Shown: positions 49,599 through 59,049, counted from the stretch's first letter. The stretch: 64,000 nt of DNA from Zafaria cholistanensis (GCF_008580665.1 NZ_BKDJ01000005.1:1-64000); one strand, 5' to 3'. Numbers and translations: made by a program. Notes: a model not told the origin generated them from the letters alone.

Positions 49599-51026
49599 CT
49601 AGGGGTTGTGGACGTGGCTTTCCGCGTCCTCTTCCAGCAGTTCGGCACGGACCTCGGTCTCGTGGTCCAGCGGTGCCGGGTGGTGCAGGCGGTACCGCCA
49701 CAGGCCGATGCCGACCACCACGGCCGCCAGCAGCAGGGACAGCAGCAGCGATTCGCGGGTGGCGTCCACGAACAGCATGCCGACGGTCATGGCGACGATG
49801 GCAATGATCGAGGCCCAGGTGAGGTACGGGAACAGCCACATCTTCAGCGGGACCTCGGCCCCGGCGGCCTCGGCGCGGCGGCGCAGGACCAGCTGTGAGG
49901 TGGCGATGACCAGCCAGACGAACAGGGCGATGGCGCCGGAGGTGTTCACCAGGAACAGGAAGACGGTGTCCGGAGCGATGTAGTTCATCCCCACGGTGAT
50001 AAAGCCGACCACGGTGGAGGCCAGCACCGCGGACACCGGCACGCCGCGCTTGGAAATACGGCTCCAGGCCCGCGGGGCGTCGCCGCGGGTGGAGAGGGAG
50101 AAGATCATGCGGCTGGCGGTGTAGAGGCCGGAGTTGAGGCAGGAGAGCACCGAGGTGAGGACGACGACATCCATGATGGTGCTGGCGGCCGGGATGCCGA
50201 ACAGTTCGATGACCGCGACATAGGGGCTCTTCGCGACGGAGGCGTCATCCCACGGGAGCAGGGTCACCACGATCGCCACGGAACCGATGTAGAAGAGCAG
50301 GATGCGCCAGACGGTGGACTTCACGGCCTTCTTGACGGCGTCCACGGGGTGCTCCGACTCGCCGGCGGCGATGGTGGCGATCTCCGCGCCGAAGAAGGAG
50401 AAGACAACGACGAGCACGCCGGCCAGGACCGCATCCGCACCGTTGGGCATGAAGCCGCCCTGGCCGACGAGGTTGCTCAGGCCCGGGGCCTCGACCCCGG
50501 GGACCAGGCCGATGATGGCCGCGGCGCCGGCGATCAGGAACAGGAAGATCGCTGCGACCTTGATGGAGGCGAACCAGAACTCAAATTCGCCGTAGGACTT
50601 CACGGACCAGACGTTGGTCAGGGTCAGCAGCACCATCAAAATCAGGGCCCACACCCACTGGTCGACGCCGGGGATCCAGCGGTGCATGATCGCCGCGCCC
50701 GCGGTGGCTTCGATGCCCAGCACGATGATCCAGAACCAGGCGTAGAGCCAGCCGATGCTGAACCCGGCCCACCGGCCCAGCGCCTTGTCGGCATAGGCGG
50801 AGAAGGAGCCGGTTTCCGGGTTGGCGGCGGCCATTTCGCCAAGCATGCGCATGACGAGGACGACGACGAGGCCGGCAGCCGCGTAGGCAACGAGGATGGC
50901 GGGGCCGGCCTGTTGGATGGCCGCGCCGGAGCCAACGAACAGGCCCGCACCGATGACGCCGGCGATGGCGATCATGGAAAGATGGCGGGGCTTCAGGGAT
51001 TTCTGGAGCTCGGGTTGTGAATTCAT
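49599..51026 (-). CDS. Amino acid permease, AAT/APC family (GabP/AnsP-like)
   Basis: 475 residues, 12 membrane segments. SLKPRHLSMIAIAGVIGAGLFVGSG is the family start, followed by VLVMRMLGEMAAANPETGSF, WLYAWFWIIVLGIEATAGA and FSFFGAEIATIAAGESEHP. The AGVIGAGLFVGSGAAI block and GEMA motif are closer to GABA/asparagine permeases than to the CycA-like protein at 26762. It imports an amino acid with protons. ATG at 51026 chosen by family alignment; the in-frame ATG upstream has no advantage. A strong terminator follows. Confidence 0.86.
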   Translation of the reverse strand: MNSQPELQKSLKPRHLSMIAIAGVIGAGLFVGSGAAIQQAGPAILVAYAAAGLVVVLVMRMLGEMAAANPETGSFSAYADKALGRWAGFSIGWLYAWFWIIVLGIEATAGAAIMHRWIPGVDQWVWALILMVLLTLTNVWSVKSYGEFEFWFASIKVAAIFLFLIAGAAAIIGLVPGVEAPGLSNLVGQGGFMPNGADAVLAGVLVVVFSFFGAEIATIAAGESEHPVDAVKKAVKSTVWRILLFYIGSVAIVVTLLPWDDASVAKSPYVAVIELFGIPAASTIMDVVVLTSVLSCLNSGLYTASRMIFSLSTRGDAPRAWSRISKRGVPVSAVLASTVVGFITVGMNYIAPDTVFLFLVNTSGAIALFVWLVIATSQLVLRRRAEAAGAEVPLKMWLFPYLTWASIIAIVAMTVGMLFVDATRESLLLSLLLAAVVVGIGLWRYRLHHPAPLDHETEVRAELLEEDAESHVHNP

Positions 51027-51308
51027 GTGCCGCTTCTGATGTGGGAGACGCATCTCCGTGAATTGAACCGCCCCTTACCCTAAATGCGCTAGGTGAGAGG
51101 GATCATGTGCAGGTGCCCAAATTGGCACGGTCGAACAAGTGGAAATGCACAATCCCCTTTTCGAACAAAGAGCGATTTTTGGCTTTTCGCATGTGGTTTT
51201 GGCGCTGCCGAAGGGTGTCCTCCCTCACATGCTTCGATTGTGGGCCTTCTTATGGAATGTGGCTAGGTGGCGGGCGGCGTTTGGTGCCGGTGCGGACAGA
51301 ATAGACGG
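51027..51308. other. Relatively AT-rich intergenic region between divergent genes
   Basis: 282 bp between the permease and hrpB starts, locally the lowest GC of the window around 51120-51230. It must hold both promoters. The hexamer CAGAAT sits 6 nt before the hrpB GTG, a weak leaderless -10 candidate. No clear dyad was found. Confidence 0.5.
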
Positions 51309-54086
51309 GTGACTCCTGCCCCGCCTCGCCCACCCCGCTCCGCCCGCCCCTTCGATCTGGAGGCCATGGGGGACGGACTCGTGTTTGCCCGGTCGCTGGG
51401 CCGGCTCGCCGCGGTGCTGCGCCCGGGAGCGCCGGCGGCCGCTGCCGTCGTTCAGGCCCCGCCCGGCACGGGCAAGACCACCCTGGTGCCGCCGCTGGTC
51501 GCCAACCTGCTGGCCCCGGCAGGTGGAGGCCTCCGGAACCCGCGCGTCGTGGTCACCCAGCCCCGCCGCGTCGCCGCGCGCTCGGCCGCCCGGCGCCTGG
51601 CCTTCCTGGATGGCCGCGGGCAGGAAGGCACCGGGCAGGAAGGCTCCGGGCAGGAAGGCACCGGGCCGGATGGGGGCAGCCTGGGCGGGCGCGTGGGATA
51701 CACGGTGCGCGGCGAGCGCCGCGCGGGTCCGGAGACGCTGGTCGAATTCGTCACCCCCGGCATCCTGGTGCGCCGCCTGCTGGCCGACCCCGGCCTGGAG
51801 GGCACCGACGCGGTGGTCCTGGACGAGGTCCACGAACGCGGACTGGAAACCGACCTGCTGCTGGGCATGCTCAGTGAAGTCCGCCAGCTGCGCGGGGACC
51901 TCACCCTGGTGGCGATGTCCGCGACGCTGGACGCGCCGCGGTTCGCGTCCCTCCTGGGGGCGGGCGGAACCGGGCCGGCTCCGGTGGTCGACTGCCCCTC
52001 GGCGCTGCATCCCTTGGAGGTGCGCTGGGCGCCGGCCGCCACCCCGCGCCTGGACGGGCGCGGGGTGTCCCGCGCCTTCCTGGACCACGTGGCGGACACG
52101 GCGGCTGCAGCGCACGCCGAGGCACTGGCCACTGACCCGTGCACCGACGCGCTGGTGTTTGTCCCCGGCGCCCGGGAGGTTTCCCACGTGGCCGCCCGCC
52201 TCAGGGACCGCGGCCGCAGCCGGCCCGAGGGCGGCGCGGAGGTGCTGGAACTGCACGGACAGGTGGCCCCGGACCTGCAGGACCGCGCCGTTTCCGGCCG
52301 CGGCCCCGGCGGCCGGCCCCGAATCATTGTCTCCACCGCATTGGCCGAATCCTCGCTCACCGTTCCCGGCGTCCGGCTGGTCGTGGACTCCGGGCTGGCG
52401 CGCGAACCCCGCCGCGACACCGCCCGCGGCATGACCGGACTGGTGACCGTCTCCTGTTCCCGCGCCTCCGCCGAGCAGCGCGCCGGCCGCGCGGCCCGGC
52501 AAGGGCCCGGCACTGTCATCCGCTGCTACGACCAGAAGGGCTTCGCGGCCGCGCCCGCCCACCCGACCCCGGAGATCGCTGCCGCCGACCTGACCGGCGC
52601 CGCCTTGGTCCTGGCCTGCTGGGGTGCGCCCGGCGGGGAGGGGCTGGCCCTGCCGGACGCCCCGCCGCCGGCGGCGCTGGCGGACGCAGTCCGGACCCTG
52701 CAGGACTTGGGCGCGCTGGACAGTTCCGGCCGCGCCACGGACCTTGGCCGGACCCTGTCCCGCATCCCCGCTGATCCGCGGCTGGCACGCGCCCTGCTGG
52801 ACGGTGCTGTGCTCCTGAAGGACTCTGTGCTCCTGGACAGTTCGGCCCAGCCGGAGAGTGCGGCACGGCCGGGTGGCCCCGGACAGGAGGGCCGGCGCGC
52901 CGCTGCGGAGGTCGTCGCCATGGTGTCTACGGACCTGCGCGCCCCGGGGGCCGACCTGACCCGGCTGCTGGCCGGGCTCCGCTCGGGGAAGGACCCGGCC
53001 GCCCGGCGCTGGAGGGAGGAAACCCGGCGGCTGGAGGGCCTTGCGCGGGAGCAGGTCCCCGGCACCGTTCCCCCGGGCGAACCCGCCGGCCCGGTGCCGG
53101 CCGCGGAGGCGCCGGGGTTCGTCGTCGCGCTCGCGTTCCCGGAGCGGGTGGCGCACCGGGTGGCGGACGGGACATACCTGCTGGCCTCCGGCACGCGGGC
53201 CGGGCTGCCGGCCGGCAGCGCGCTGGCAGGGTACGAATGGCTGGCCGTCGCGGAAGTCTCCCGCGCCCAGGGCCGCGACGCGGCGGGAACGGGCGCGGTC
53301 ATCCGCGCGGCGGCACCGTTGGGGGCTGAGACGGCGGAAGCTGCCGCCGGGCACCTGCTCACCGGGCGCGTCGAGGCGCGGTTCGACGCCGGCCGGGTTA
53401 CCGCGCGCCGGGAGCGCAGGCTGGGGGCGATCGTGCTGTCCTCGACGCCTGTGCGGCCCTCCGTCGCGGAAGGGCGGGAGGCAGTGGCCCGGGCCCTGGC
53501 GGCGGGGGGCCTGGGGATCATTGGCTGGTCGCCCGCCGCGGACGCGTTGCGCCGCCGCATGGCCCTGGTCCGCCGGGAGCTGGGCGCGCCGTGGCCGGAT
53601 GTCTCCGAATCCGCACTGCTGGCCCGGCTGGGCGAGTGGCTGGCGCCGGAGATGGAGAAGCTGGCCGCGGGAGCGGCGGCGGGCGGGATCGACCTGGCCG
53701 AACCGCTGCGGCGGCTGCTGCCGTGGCCGGAGGCGTCCCGGTTTGGGGAACTGGCCCCGGAGCGGCTTCAGGTACCCAGCGGTTCGTGGGTGCGCGTGGA
53801 CTACCCCGACGTGGACGACGCCGGCCGGCCGGTGGTGGCGGTGAAGCTTCAGGAGTGCTTCGGGTGGGCCGAGACCCCGCGGCTGGCCGCCGGGCGGGTG
53901 CCGGTGCTGTTCCATCTGCTCTCCCCGGCCGGGCGGCCGCTGGCCGTGACGGACGATCTGGCGTCCTTCTGGTCCGGACCCTACGCGCAGGTCCGCGCGG
54001 AGATGCGGGGCCGCTATCCGAAGCACCCCTGGCCGGAGGATCCCTGGACGGCCCCGGCGACGGCAAAGACCAAGAACCGGATGTAG
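51309..54086 (+). CDS. hrpB: ATP-dependent RNA helicase HrpB
   Basis: 925 residues, longer than the E. coli protein (~810) because of linkers. DEAH-type motifs in order: motif I APPGTGKTT near 55, Ia TQPRRVAARSAARR, the DEVH box LDEVHERGLETDLLLG near 173, III SATLDAPRF, V STALAESSLTVPGV and VI QRAGRAARQGPGT near 392. The C-terminal HrpB domain includes LAFPERVAHRVADGTYLLASG and the last block HPWPEDPWTAPATAKTKNR. Biological role of HrpB is poorly known. The GTG at 51309 precedes the first conserved helix with a short Pro-rich leader. Residues about 104-118 are a GQEGT tandem repeat in a loop. Confidence 0.93.
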   Translation: MTPAPPRPPRSARPFDLEAMGDGLVFARSLGRLAAVLRPGAPAAAAVVQAPPGTGKTTLVPPLVANLLAPAGGGLRNPRVVVTQPRRVAARSAARRLAFLDGRGQEGTGQEGSGQEGTGPDGGSLGGRVGYTVRGERRAGPETLVEFVTPGILVRRLLADPGLEGTDAVVLDEVHERGLETDLLLGMLSEVRQLRGDLTLVAMSATLDAPRFASLLGAGGTGPAPVVDCPSALHPLEVRWAPAATPRLDGRGVSRAFLDHVADTAAAAHAEALATDPCTDALVFVPGAREVSHVAARLRDRGRSRPEGGAEVLELHGQVAPDLQDRAVSGRGPGGRPRIIVSTALAESSLTVPGVRLVVDSGLAREPRRDTARGMTGLVTVSCSRASAEQRAGRAARQGPGTVIRCYDQKGFAAAPAHPTPEIAAADLTGAALVLACWGAPGGEGLALPDAPPPAALADAVRTLQDLGALDSSGRATDLGRTLSRIPADPRLARALLDGAVLLKDSVLLDSSAQPESAARPGGPGQEGRRAAAEVVAMVSTDLRAPGADLTRLLAGLRSGKDPAARRWREETRRLEGLAREQVPGTVPPGEPAGPVPAAEAPGFVVALAFPERVAHRVADGTYLLASGTRAGLPAGSALAGYEWLAVAEVSRAQGRDAAGTGAVIRAAAPLGAETAEAAAGHLLTGRVEARFDAGRVTARRERRLGAIVLSSTPVRPSVAEGREAVARALAAGGLGIIGWSPAADALRRRMALVRRELGAPWPDVSESALLARLGEWLAPEMEKLAAGAAAGGIDLAEPLRRLLPWPEASRFGELAPERLQVPSGSWVRVDYPDVDDAGRPVVAVKLQECFGWAETPRLAAGRVPVLFHLLSPAGRPLAVTDDLASFWSGPYAQVRAEMRGRYPKHPWPEDPWTAPATAKTKNRM
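51618..51662. repeat. 15-bp tandem repeat in hrpB
   Basis: Three 15-bp units (GGGCAGGAAGGCACC, one substitution in the second; a degenerate fourth follows) coding GQEGT/GQEGS. Inserted between helicase motifs Ia and II, in a non-conserved loop. Confidence 0.95.
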
Positions 54087-54191
54087 CGGCAGGCCCCGGC
54101 CACGTCACCCGGCCCGACTTTTTGTGGGTTCCCCGCATCGCCCGGGGCCGGAGCCCGGCGTACCGTGGCTGTATCAAGCCTTTGGAATGGA

Positions 54192-55388
54192 ATGATGGCC
54201 ATGAAACCCGTTGTGCTGAAGAAATGGATGCCTGCCGCCGCGGTGCCGGCGATAATCGCCGCGTACGCGCTGGCTTCCCCGCTGACCGCCGCGGCGCAGG
54301 ACCTGCCGGACAAGAGCCCGGAACAGGTGATCGCCATGATGGCCTCCTCCGAGGGCGCCGCGTTCTCCGGACACCTGCGCAAGACCGCCAACCTGGGGCT
54401 GCCGCAGTTGCCCGGGCAGGACGGGCACAGCCAGCCGGGCGCCCCGCCCTCGGACGCCCCGACCGACGCTCCACCCGAGGGCGGGTACGCCCACCTGGCG
54501 GAGAAGCTGGCCCTGCTCTCCGGCACGCATGAGGCGCGGGTCTTTTCCGGCGGCCCCGACAGGATGCGGGTGCAGGTGATGGACGGGACCGATGAGGAGA
54601 ACTACATCCTCAACGGCACCAGCTACTGGCGCTACAGCTCCGCGGAGAATACCGCCGTCCACACCACCCTGCCGCAGCCGCCGTCCGAGGCGAAGCAGGA
54701 GGCAAAGCGGCACTGGTACGGCGAATCCGCCGGGGAGCCTCCCACACCGGAGCAGATCGCCGGGAAGCTGGTGGATGAAGCCGAACCCAGCACTAACTTC
54801 ACCGTGGAGGAAGGGGAAACCGTCGCGGGCCGTGCCGTGTACACCCTTCGGCTGACCCCCAAGCCGGAGGAGCAGACCCTGGTGGCGGATGTGGCCATTG
54901 GAGTCGACGCGGAAACGGGAGTGCCCCTGGCCGTCACTGTCGGGGCCGTGGACCAGGCGGACCCGGCGCTTGACCTCGAATACACCTCCTTCACGCCCCA
55001 GGCACCGGACGCCGCCCTGTTCGACTTCGAACCGCCGGCCGGCGCCACGGTGGAGGAACGGCCCGCACCCGGGACCGGCCCGGAGGACGGGGACCGGAAA
55101 CACGGCTGCGGCGCGGGCGAAGGGGCGAACGGGGAACCCTCGGACGGCACCGCCGGCCAGGGCGTCGTGATGGACGGAGAGGGCTGGGACACGGTCGTTC
55201 GGGTTCCCTCCGAATGCGTCCCCGCCGAACTGAAGGACCCCGCGCTGCTTGGCCAACTCGCCACGGAGGTCGACGGCGGCCGGCTGCTGCATACCTCGCT
55301 GGTCAATGTGCTGGTGGCCGACGACGGACGGGTCTTTGCCGGATCGGTCCCGACGGAGCGGCTGCAGGCCGTGGCCGGACAGGAGTGA
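54192..55388 (+). CDS. Exported LolA-like / sigma-regulator-like protein
   Basis: About 398 residues with an N-terminal signal peptide (KKWMPAAAVPAIIAAYALASP, cleaved near AAAQD). No lipobox cysteine. The body (about 35-300) has a LolA/LppX-like beta pattern: GTHEARVFSGGPDRMRVQVM, NGTSYWRYSSAENTAV, AGRAVYTLRLTPK and DPALDLEYTSFTPQAPDAALF (split by position). Such proteins carry hydrophobic ligands outside the membrane. The stop overlaps the GTG of the ABC ATPase by 4 bp, strongly suggesting it works with that transporter. Several ATGs are clustered at 54192-54201; a GGAATGG lies just upstream. Confidence 0.78.
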   Translation: MMAMKPVVLKKWMPAAAVPAIIAAYALASPLTAAAQDLPDKSPEQVIAMMASSEGAAFSGHLRKTANLGLPQLPGQDGHSQPGAPPSDAPTDAPPEGGYAHLAEKLALLSGTHEARVFSGGPDRMRVQVMDGTDEENYILNGTSYWRYSSAENTAVHTTLPQPPSEAKQEAKRHWYGESAGEPPTPEQIAGKLVDEAEPSTNFTVEEGETVAGRAVYTLRLTPKPEEQTLVADVAIGVDAETGVPLAVTVGAVDQADPALDLEYTSFTPQAPDAALFDFEPPAGATVEERPAPGTGPEDGDRKHGCGAGEGANGEPSDGTAGQGVVMDGEGWDTVVRVPSECVPAELKDPALLGQLATEVDGGRLLHTSLVNVLVADDGRVFAGSVPTERLQAVAGQE

Positions 55389-56371
55389 GTGCGGCGTCCC
55401 CGGAGGGGGATCTGGCGATCCACACGCACCGGCTGACCAAGGCGTTCGGGCAACGGAAGGTGGTCCACGGCCTCGACCTGGCCGTCCCCTACGGCTCCGT
55501 GTTCGGTTTCCTTGGCCCCAACGGCTCCGGCAAGACCACCACCATCAGGATGCTGCTGGGGCTGGCCGCACCCACCAGCGGCTCCATCACCGTGCTCGGC
55601 CGTCCCATGCCGTCCGCCGCACTGGAGGTGCTGCCCGGGGTGGGCGCGCTGGTCGAGGGGCCTGCCTTCTACCCTTTCCTGTCCGGACGGGCCAACCTCA
55701 TGCGGCTCGACGCCGCCAACCGCCGCGCCGACCCGGCCACCCGGGCCCGGCGTGTGGACCGCGCCCTGGACACCGTGGGGCTGGGCCGGGCCGCCCGGCT
55801 GGCCGTCCACGCCTATTCCCTCGGCATGAAACAGCGCCTCGGAATCGCCAACGCGCTGGCCGTCCGGCACCAGCTGCTGGTCCTTGACGAGCCCACGAAC
55901 GGCCTGGACCCGCAGGGAACCCGCGAGGTGCGCAGCCTGATCGCGTCACTGGCCGGGCAGGGAACCACCGTGTTCGTCTCCAGCCACCTGCTCGGCGAGA
56001 TCGAACAGATGTGCACGCACGCCGCGGTGATGAGCGCCGGGAATCGGGTGGCGCAGGGGACCCTGGCGGAGCTGCGGTCCGGCGGCGCCGGACGGGTCAG
56101 GGTCAACACGCCGGACGGGCCCGCGGCACGCGCGGTGCTCGCCGGGCTCGGCCTGGCTCCGGAGGACGGTGCCGGTGCGGGCACCCTCGCCGAAGGCGGG
56201 GATGACGCCGTCGTCCGGGCTCCGCTTGCGGCCGGGGCCCCGGAACCCGAACGGATCGTCGCGGCCCTGGTGGACGCCGGGGTGCGGGTGCGCGGATTTG
56301 CGGTGGAGAGGCCCAGCCTCGAGGAACGGTTTGTGGAGCTGACGGGGGAGGGGTTCGATGTTGCCCAATAG
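55385..56371 (+). CDS. ABC-2 type transporter ATP-binding protein (DrrA/CcmA-like)
   Basis: 328 residues. Walker A GPNGSGKTTTIRML near residue 45, the Q-loop region ALVEGPAFYPFLSGRANL, signature YSLGMKQRLG, Walker B LLVLDEPTNGLDP, H-loop FVSSHLL, and a C-terminal regulatory region ending ERPSLEERFVELTG typical of DrrA-like ATPases. It energises the following permease. Translationally coupled at both ends: 4-bp overlap with the LolA-like gene and 14-bp overlap with the permease gene. Confidence 0.9.
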   Translation: MSAASPEGDLAIHTHRLTKAFGQRKVVHGLDLAVPYGSVFGFLGPNGSGKTTTIRMLLGLAAPTSGSITVLGRPMPSAALEVLPGVGALVEGPAFYPFLSGRANLMRLDAANRRADPATRARRVDRALDTVGLGRAARLAVHAYSLGMKQRLGIANALAVRHQLLVLDEPTNGLDPQGTREVRSLIASLAGQGTTVFVSSHLLGEIEQMCTHAAVMSAGNRVAQGTLAELRSGGAGRVRVNTPDGPAARAVLAGLGLAPEDGAGAGTLAEGGDDAVVRAPLAAGAPEPERIVAALVDAGVRVRGFAVERPSLEERFVELTGEGFDVAQ

Positions 56372-57206
56372 CGGCGCGCCCCACCGGGCCGGGTCCCGGG
56401 GCGGCCTGCTCGCCTCGGAACTGGCGCTGGTTTTCCGCCGGCGCCGCACGTGGGCCATGCTGCTGGCGCTTGGCGCAGTCCCGGTGCTGATCGCGCTCGC
56501 CGTCCGGCTCACATCCGGGCCGCCGGCCGGACGCGGGCCGGCATTCCTGGACCGGGTCGCCGGCAACGGGCTGTTCGTCGCGCTCGTGGGGATGCTGGTG
56601 AGCATTCCCCTGTTCCTGCCGCTGACGGTCGCCGTCGTCGCCGGGGACACCATCGCGGGGGAGGCCGGCAACGGCACGCTGCGCTACCTGCTGCTGGCAC
56701 CGGCCTCGCGGGCGCGGCTGCTCCTGATCAAGTACGCGGCGGCGGCGGCCTTTTGCGTGGCGGCGACCGCCATGGTGGCGCTGTGCGGCGTGGGCATCGG
56801 GCTGCTGCTCTTCCCGGCCGGTCCGGTCGCGCTGCTTTCGGGGGACACGATCCCGCTGGGCGAATCGTTCCTCCGGCTGGGCCTGGTGACCGCCTACGCC
56901 GCAGTATCCCTGCTGGGTCTCGCGGCGGTGGGGCTGTTCGTCTCCACCCTGACCGATGTCCCGGTGGGGGCGATGGCGGCCACGGCGGTGCTCTCCGTCG
57001 CCGCCCAGATCATGGGCCAGCTGCCGCAGCTGGACTGGTTGCACCCCTGGCTGTTCACCGAGCATTGGATGGGGTTCGCCGACCTGCTGCGCCAGCCGGT
57101 CCTGTGGGATTCGTTCGGGGAGAACGCGGCGCTGCAGGCCGGTTACGTCCTGCTCTTCGGCGGGTTGGCCTGGGCCAGGTTCGCCACCAAGGACATCCTG
57201 TCCTGA
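56358..57206 (+). CDS. ABC-2 type transporter permease
   Basis: 282 residues with six predicted membrane segments (about 30-50, 70-100, 125-155, 170-195, 205-225, 255-275). The N-terminal LLASELALVFRRRRTWAMLLAL and the GEAGNGTLRYLLLAPASRARLLLIKY block (T-x-R-x-LLLAP-x-SR) are typical of ABC-2 permeases. Partner of the ATPase gene it overlaps. GGGGAGGGG 4-5 nt upstream supports the ATG at 56358. Substrate unknown; the coupled LolA-like protein suggests a lipid or hydrophobic compound. Confidence 0.88.
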   Translation: MLPNSGAPHRAGSRGGLLASELALVFRRRRTWAMLLALGAVPVLIALAVRLTSGPPAGRGPAFLDRVAGNGLFVALVGMLVSIPLFLPLTVAVVAGDTIAGEAGNGTLRYLLLAPASRARLLLIKYAAAAAFCVAATAMVALCGVGIGLLLFPAGPVALLSGDTIPLGESFLRLGLVTAYAAVSLLGLAAVGLFVSTLTDVPVGAMAATAVLSVAAQIMGQLPQLDWLHPWLFTEHWMGFADLLRQPVLWDSFGENAALQAGYVLLFGGLAWARFATKDILS

Positions 57207-57243
57207 AGCCGTTCCCGGCCCGGGACCGGACGCCGCTGCGCCG

Positions 57244-57249
57244 TAGGAT
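57244..57249 (+). promoter_or_regulatory. -10 box of a leaderless promoter (thioesterase)
   Basis: TAGGAT, 7 nt before the GTG start at 57257; no Shine-Dalgarno sequence between. Confidence 0.55.
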
Positions 57250-57256
57250 CGGAACC

Positions 57257-57667
57257 GTGAGCCACACCGACATCACTGTTGCCCTGCGCTGGTCCGACCA
57301 GGACGCCAACGGCCACCTGAACAACGCCCGCATCGTCACGCTGATGGAGGAGGCACGCGTCCGCTGGACCCGGGCCCAGCCCGAGCTGGCCGGATTCCGT
57401 GGCGGCATCGTGGTCGCCTCGCTCAGCGTCGACTACCTCGCCCAAGCCGACTACCGGCCGGAGATGGTGGTTGCCGTGGGCATCGAGCGGATCGGCACCA
57501 AGTCCTTCACCGTCCGGCACGTGGGCTACCAGGGGGATACGGCCGTGTTCGACGGCCGGGCGGTGATCGTTCCCATGGCGGAGGACGGCCGGTCTTCCCG
57601 CGCGCTCACCGACGCCGAACGCGGCCGGCTGGAGGCCAGCCGCTTCATCCAGGCCCCCGGGACCTGA
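57257..57667 (+). CDS. Acyl-CoA thioesterase, 4HBT hotdog family (YbgC-like)
   Basis: 136 residues. The active-site strand-helix region ALRWSDQDANGHLNNARIVTLMEEARV is the 4HBT signature (R.sD.D..GH.NN..y..y.eeAR), with catalytic Asp in SDQDANGH. Then VVASLSVDYLAQADYRPEM and KSFTVRHVGYQGDTAVFDGRAV complete the hotdog. It hydrolyses acyl-CoA thioesters; chain specificity unknown. GTG start with a leaderless -10 box. Confidence 0.9.
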   Translation: MSHTDITVALRWSDQDANGHLNNARIVTLMEEARVRWTRAQPELAGFRGGIVVASLSVDYLAQADYRPEMVVAVGIERIGTKSFTVRHVGYQGDTAVFDGRAVIVPMAEDGRSSRALTDAERGRLEASRFIQAPGT

Positions 57668-57748
57668 CGGGAAAGGTTCCCGGCGCCCCGGGCGGGAAGC
57701 GTGCCTGCGCGTGCGGGCCGTGAGGCCGCGGGCGGGTGCACCGCGCGC

Positions 57749-58285
57749 TTATGGATCTGCCGGCGGGCGCCCGGAGGCCGGGGCCTGCCCCAGCGGCACC
57801 AGCACCACGTCCCGCAACCCGCCGTCCCCGATGGTCCCGGTCATGTACGTGCAGGCCGGCTGGCGGCGGCGGTCGGTGGGCGAGCCGGGATTGAGCAGGC
57901 GCAAGCCGTTTGGCGCTGCGGTGTCCCACGGAATGTGGCTGTGCCCGAACACCAGCACGTCGGCGTCGGGGAACCGCGCCGCGCACCGCTTTTCGCGGCC
58001 CTGCGCGGAACCGGTCTCATGGACCATTGCGAAGCGGACGCCGCCGATCTCCACCCGGGCCACCTCAGGCAGCCTCGCCCGCAGGTCCGGTCCGTCATTG
58101 TTGCCCCAGACGCCCACCAGCCGCCGCGACCGCCGCTCCAGTTCGTCCAGCAGCGCGGCGTCCACCCAGTCGCCGGCGTGGAACACCACGTCCGCCGCCT
58201 CGATGGCCTCCCACAGCTCCGGACGCAGGGCCCGGGCACGCTTGGGCACGTGGGTATCGGCAAGGAACAGCAGGCGCACGCTCAT
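57749..58285 (-). CDS. Metallophosphoesterase, YfcE/MJ0936 family
   Basis: 178 residues. Two-metal phosphodiesterase motifs in order: FLADTHVP (D-x-H), VFHAGDWVD (GD), VWGNNDGPDL (GNxD), MVHETG (H) and FGHSHIPW (GHxH), plus the terminal LLNPGSPTDRRRQP typical of YfcE proteins. It hydrolyses phosphodiesters such as cyclic nucleotides or unknown substrates. Start at 58285 fits the family; upstream continuation is not conserved. Convergent with the thioesterase gene. Confidence 0.92.
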   Translation of the reverse strand: MSVRLLFLADTHVPKRARALRPELWEAIEAADVVFHAGDWVDAALLDELERRSRRLVGVWGNNDGPDLRARLPEVARVEIGGVRFAMVHETGSAQGREKRCAARFPDADVLVFGHSHIPWDTAAPNGLRLLNPGSPTDRRRQPACTYMTGTIGDGGLRDVVLVPLGQAPASGRPPADP

Positions 58286-58386
58286 GCGGGAATCCTGCCA
58301 TACTGCGCTTTCTCCACCGTGCCTTTCCCCGTATCTTGGCCACCATGCCCGCGGGCACCTGCCCTGAGGCTGCCCTCCCGCGGTCC

Positions 58387-59049
58387 CTACCGGAGGATGG
58401 CGCGCAGCCCCTGGACCACCTGTTCCGGCGTTCCGGATCCGTCCACCACGTGCCATCCCTCGGCTGCGGCCAGCTTCAGGTACGCGGTGCGGGCGGCCCG
58501 CAGGTATGCCAGCGACTCGTGGTCCTCCCCGCGCGCGTGGATCCGCGCGTAGGCCTCCTCCGCGGGCACGTCCAGCAGCACGACGTCGTCCGGGGCAGGC
58601 AGCAATCCCTCCAGCCAGGCCAGGGACCACCCCTGCGGCAACCCGCGGACCTCCCGCAGCGCCAGCTGGCAGGCCAGGTGGCGGTCCATGACCACCAGTC
58701 CGCCGGGCTTTCCGCCGGCGCGGGTCTTCCGGCCGAACAGGGCCCCCCGGAGGTGGGCCACCAGCACGTTCACGCTGCGCACCACGGTCTCGAAACGGTC
58801 AGCCAAGAGCGCCGGCACGGCCACGCCCAGCCGGTCGGCCACCCGCGTCAGCCAGCGCCGCCCGGCCGGGTTGCGGACCAGGACCGCCGGCCGCCCCGCC
58901 ATCCGCTCGGCAGCGACCAGGGCCAGTGCGGCCGTCGTCTTCCCGGCGCCGTCGATCCCGAGCACGACGAGGGTGCGCGCTTTCCGCGCCCCGGGGGCGG
59001 GGTCCTGGGTGCGGTGCAGCGGGGCGGCCGGGTCGGGGTCGTCAGGCAT
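58387..59049 (-). CDS. Thymidylate-kinase-like P-loop nucleoside/nucleotide kinase
   Basis: 220 residues. Walker A GIDGAGKTT near residue 31 is the dTMP-kinase form (G-x-D/E-GAGK-T), followed by a VMDRHLACQLALR block that matches the DR(Y/H) motif of the family and VVLLDVPAEEAYARIHARG with the lid region. The remainder is too diverged to prove dTMP specificity, and the LID Arg pattern of true Tmk was not identified. It may be a second, specialised kinase. AAGGGACC precedes the ATG at 59049. Confidence 0.78.
   Translation of the reverse strand: MPDDPDPAAPLHRTQDPAPGARKARTLVVLGIDGAGKTTAALALVAAERMAGRPAVLVRNPAGRRWLTRVADRLGVAVPALLADRFETVVRSVNVLVAHLRGALFGRKTRAGGKPGGLVVMDRHLACQLALREVRGLPQGWSLAWLEGLLPAPDDVVLLDVPAEEAYARIHARGEDHESLAYLRAARTAYLKLAAAEGWHVVDGSGTPEQVVQGLRAILR

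Noticed and set aside
51225-54026. A 933-codon open frame on the reverse strand through hrpB
   Set aside because: Antisense to a full set of helicase motifs; composition is that of a GC-rich shadow frame.
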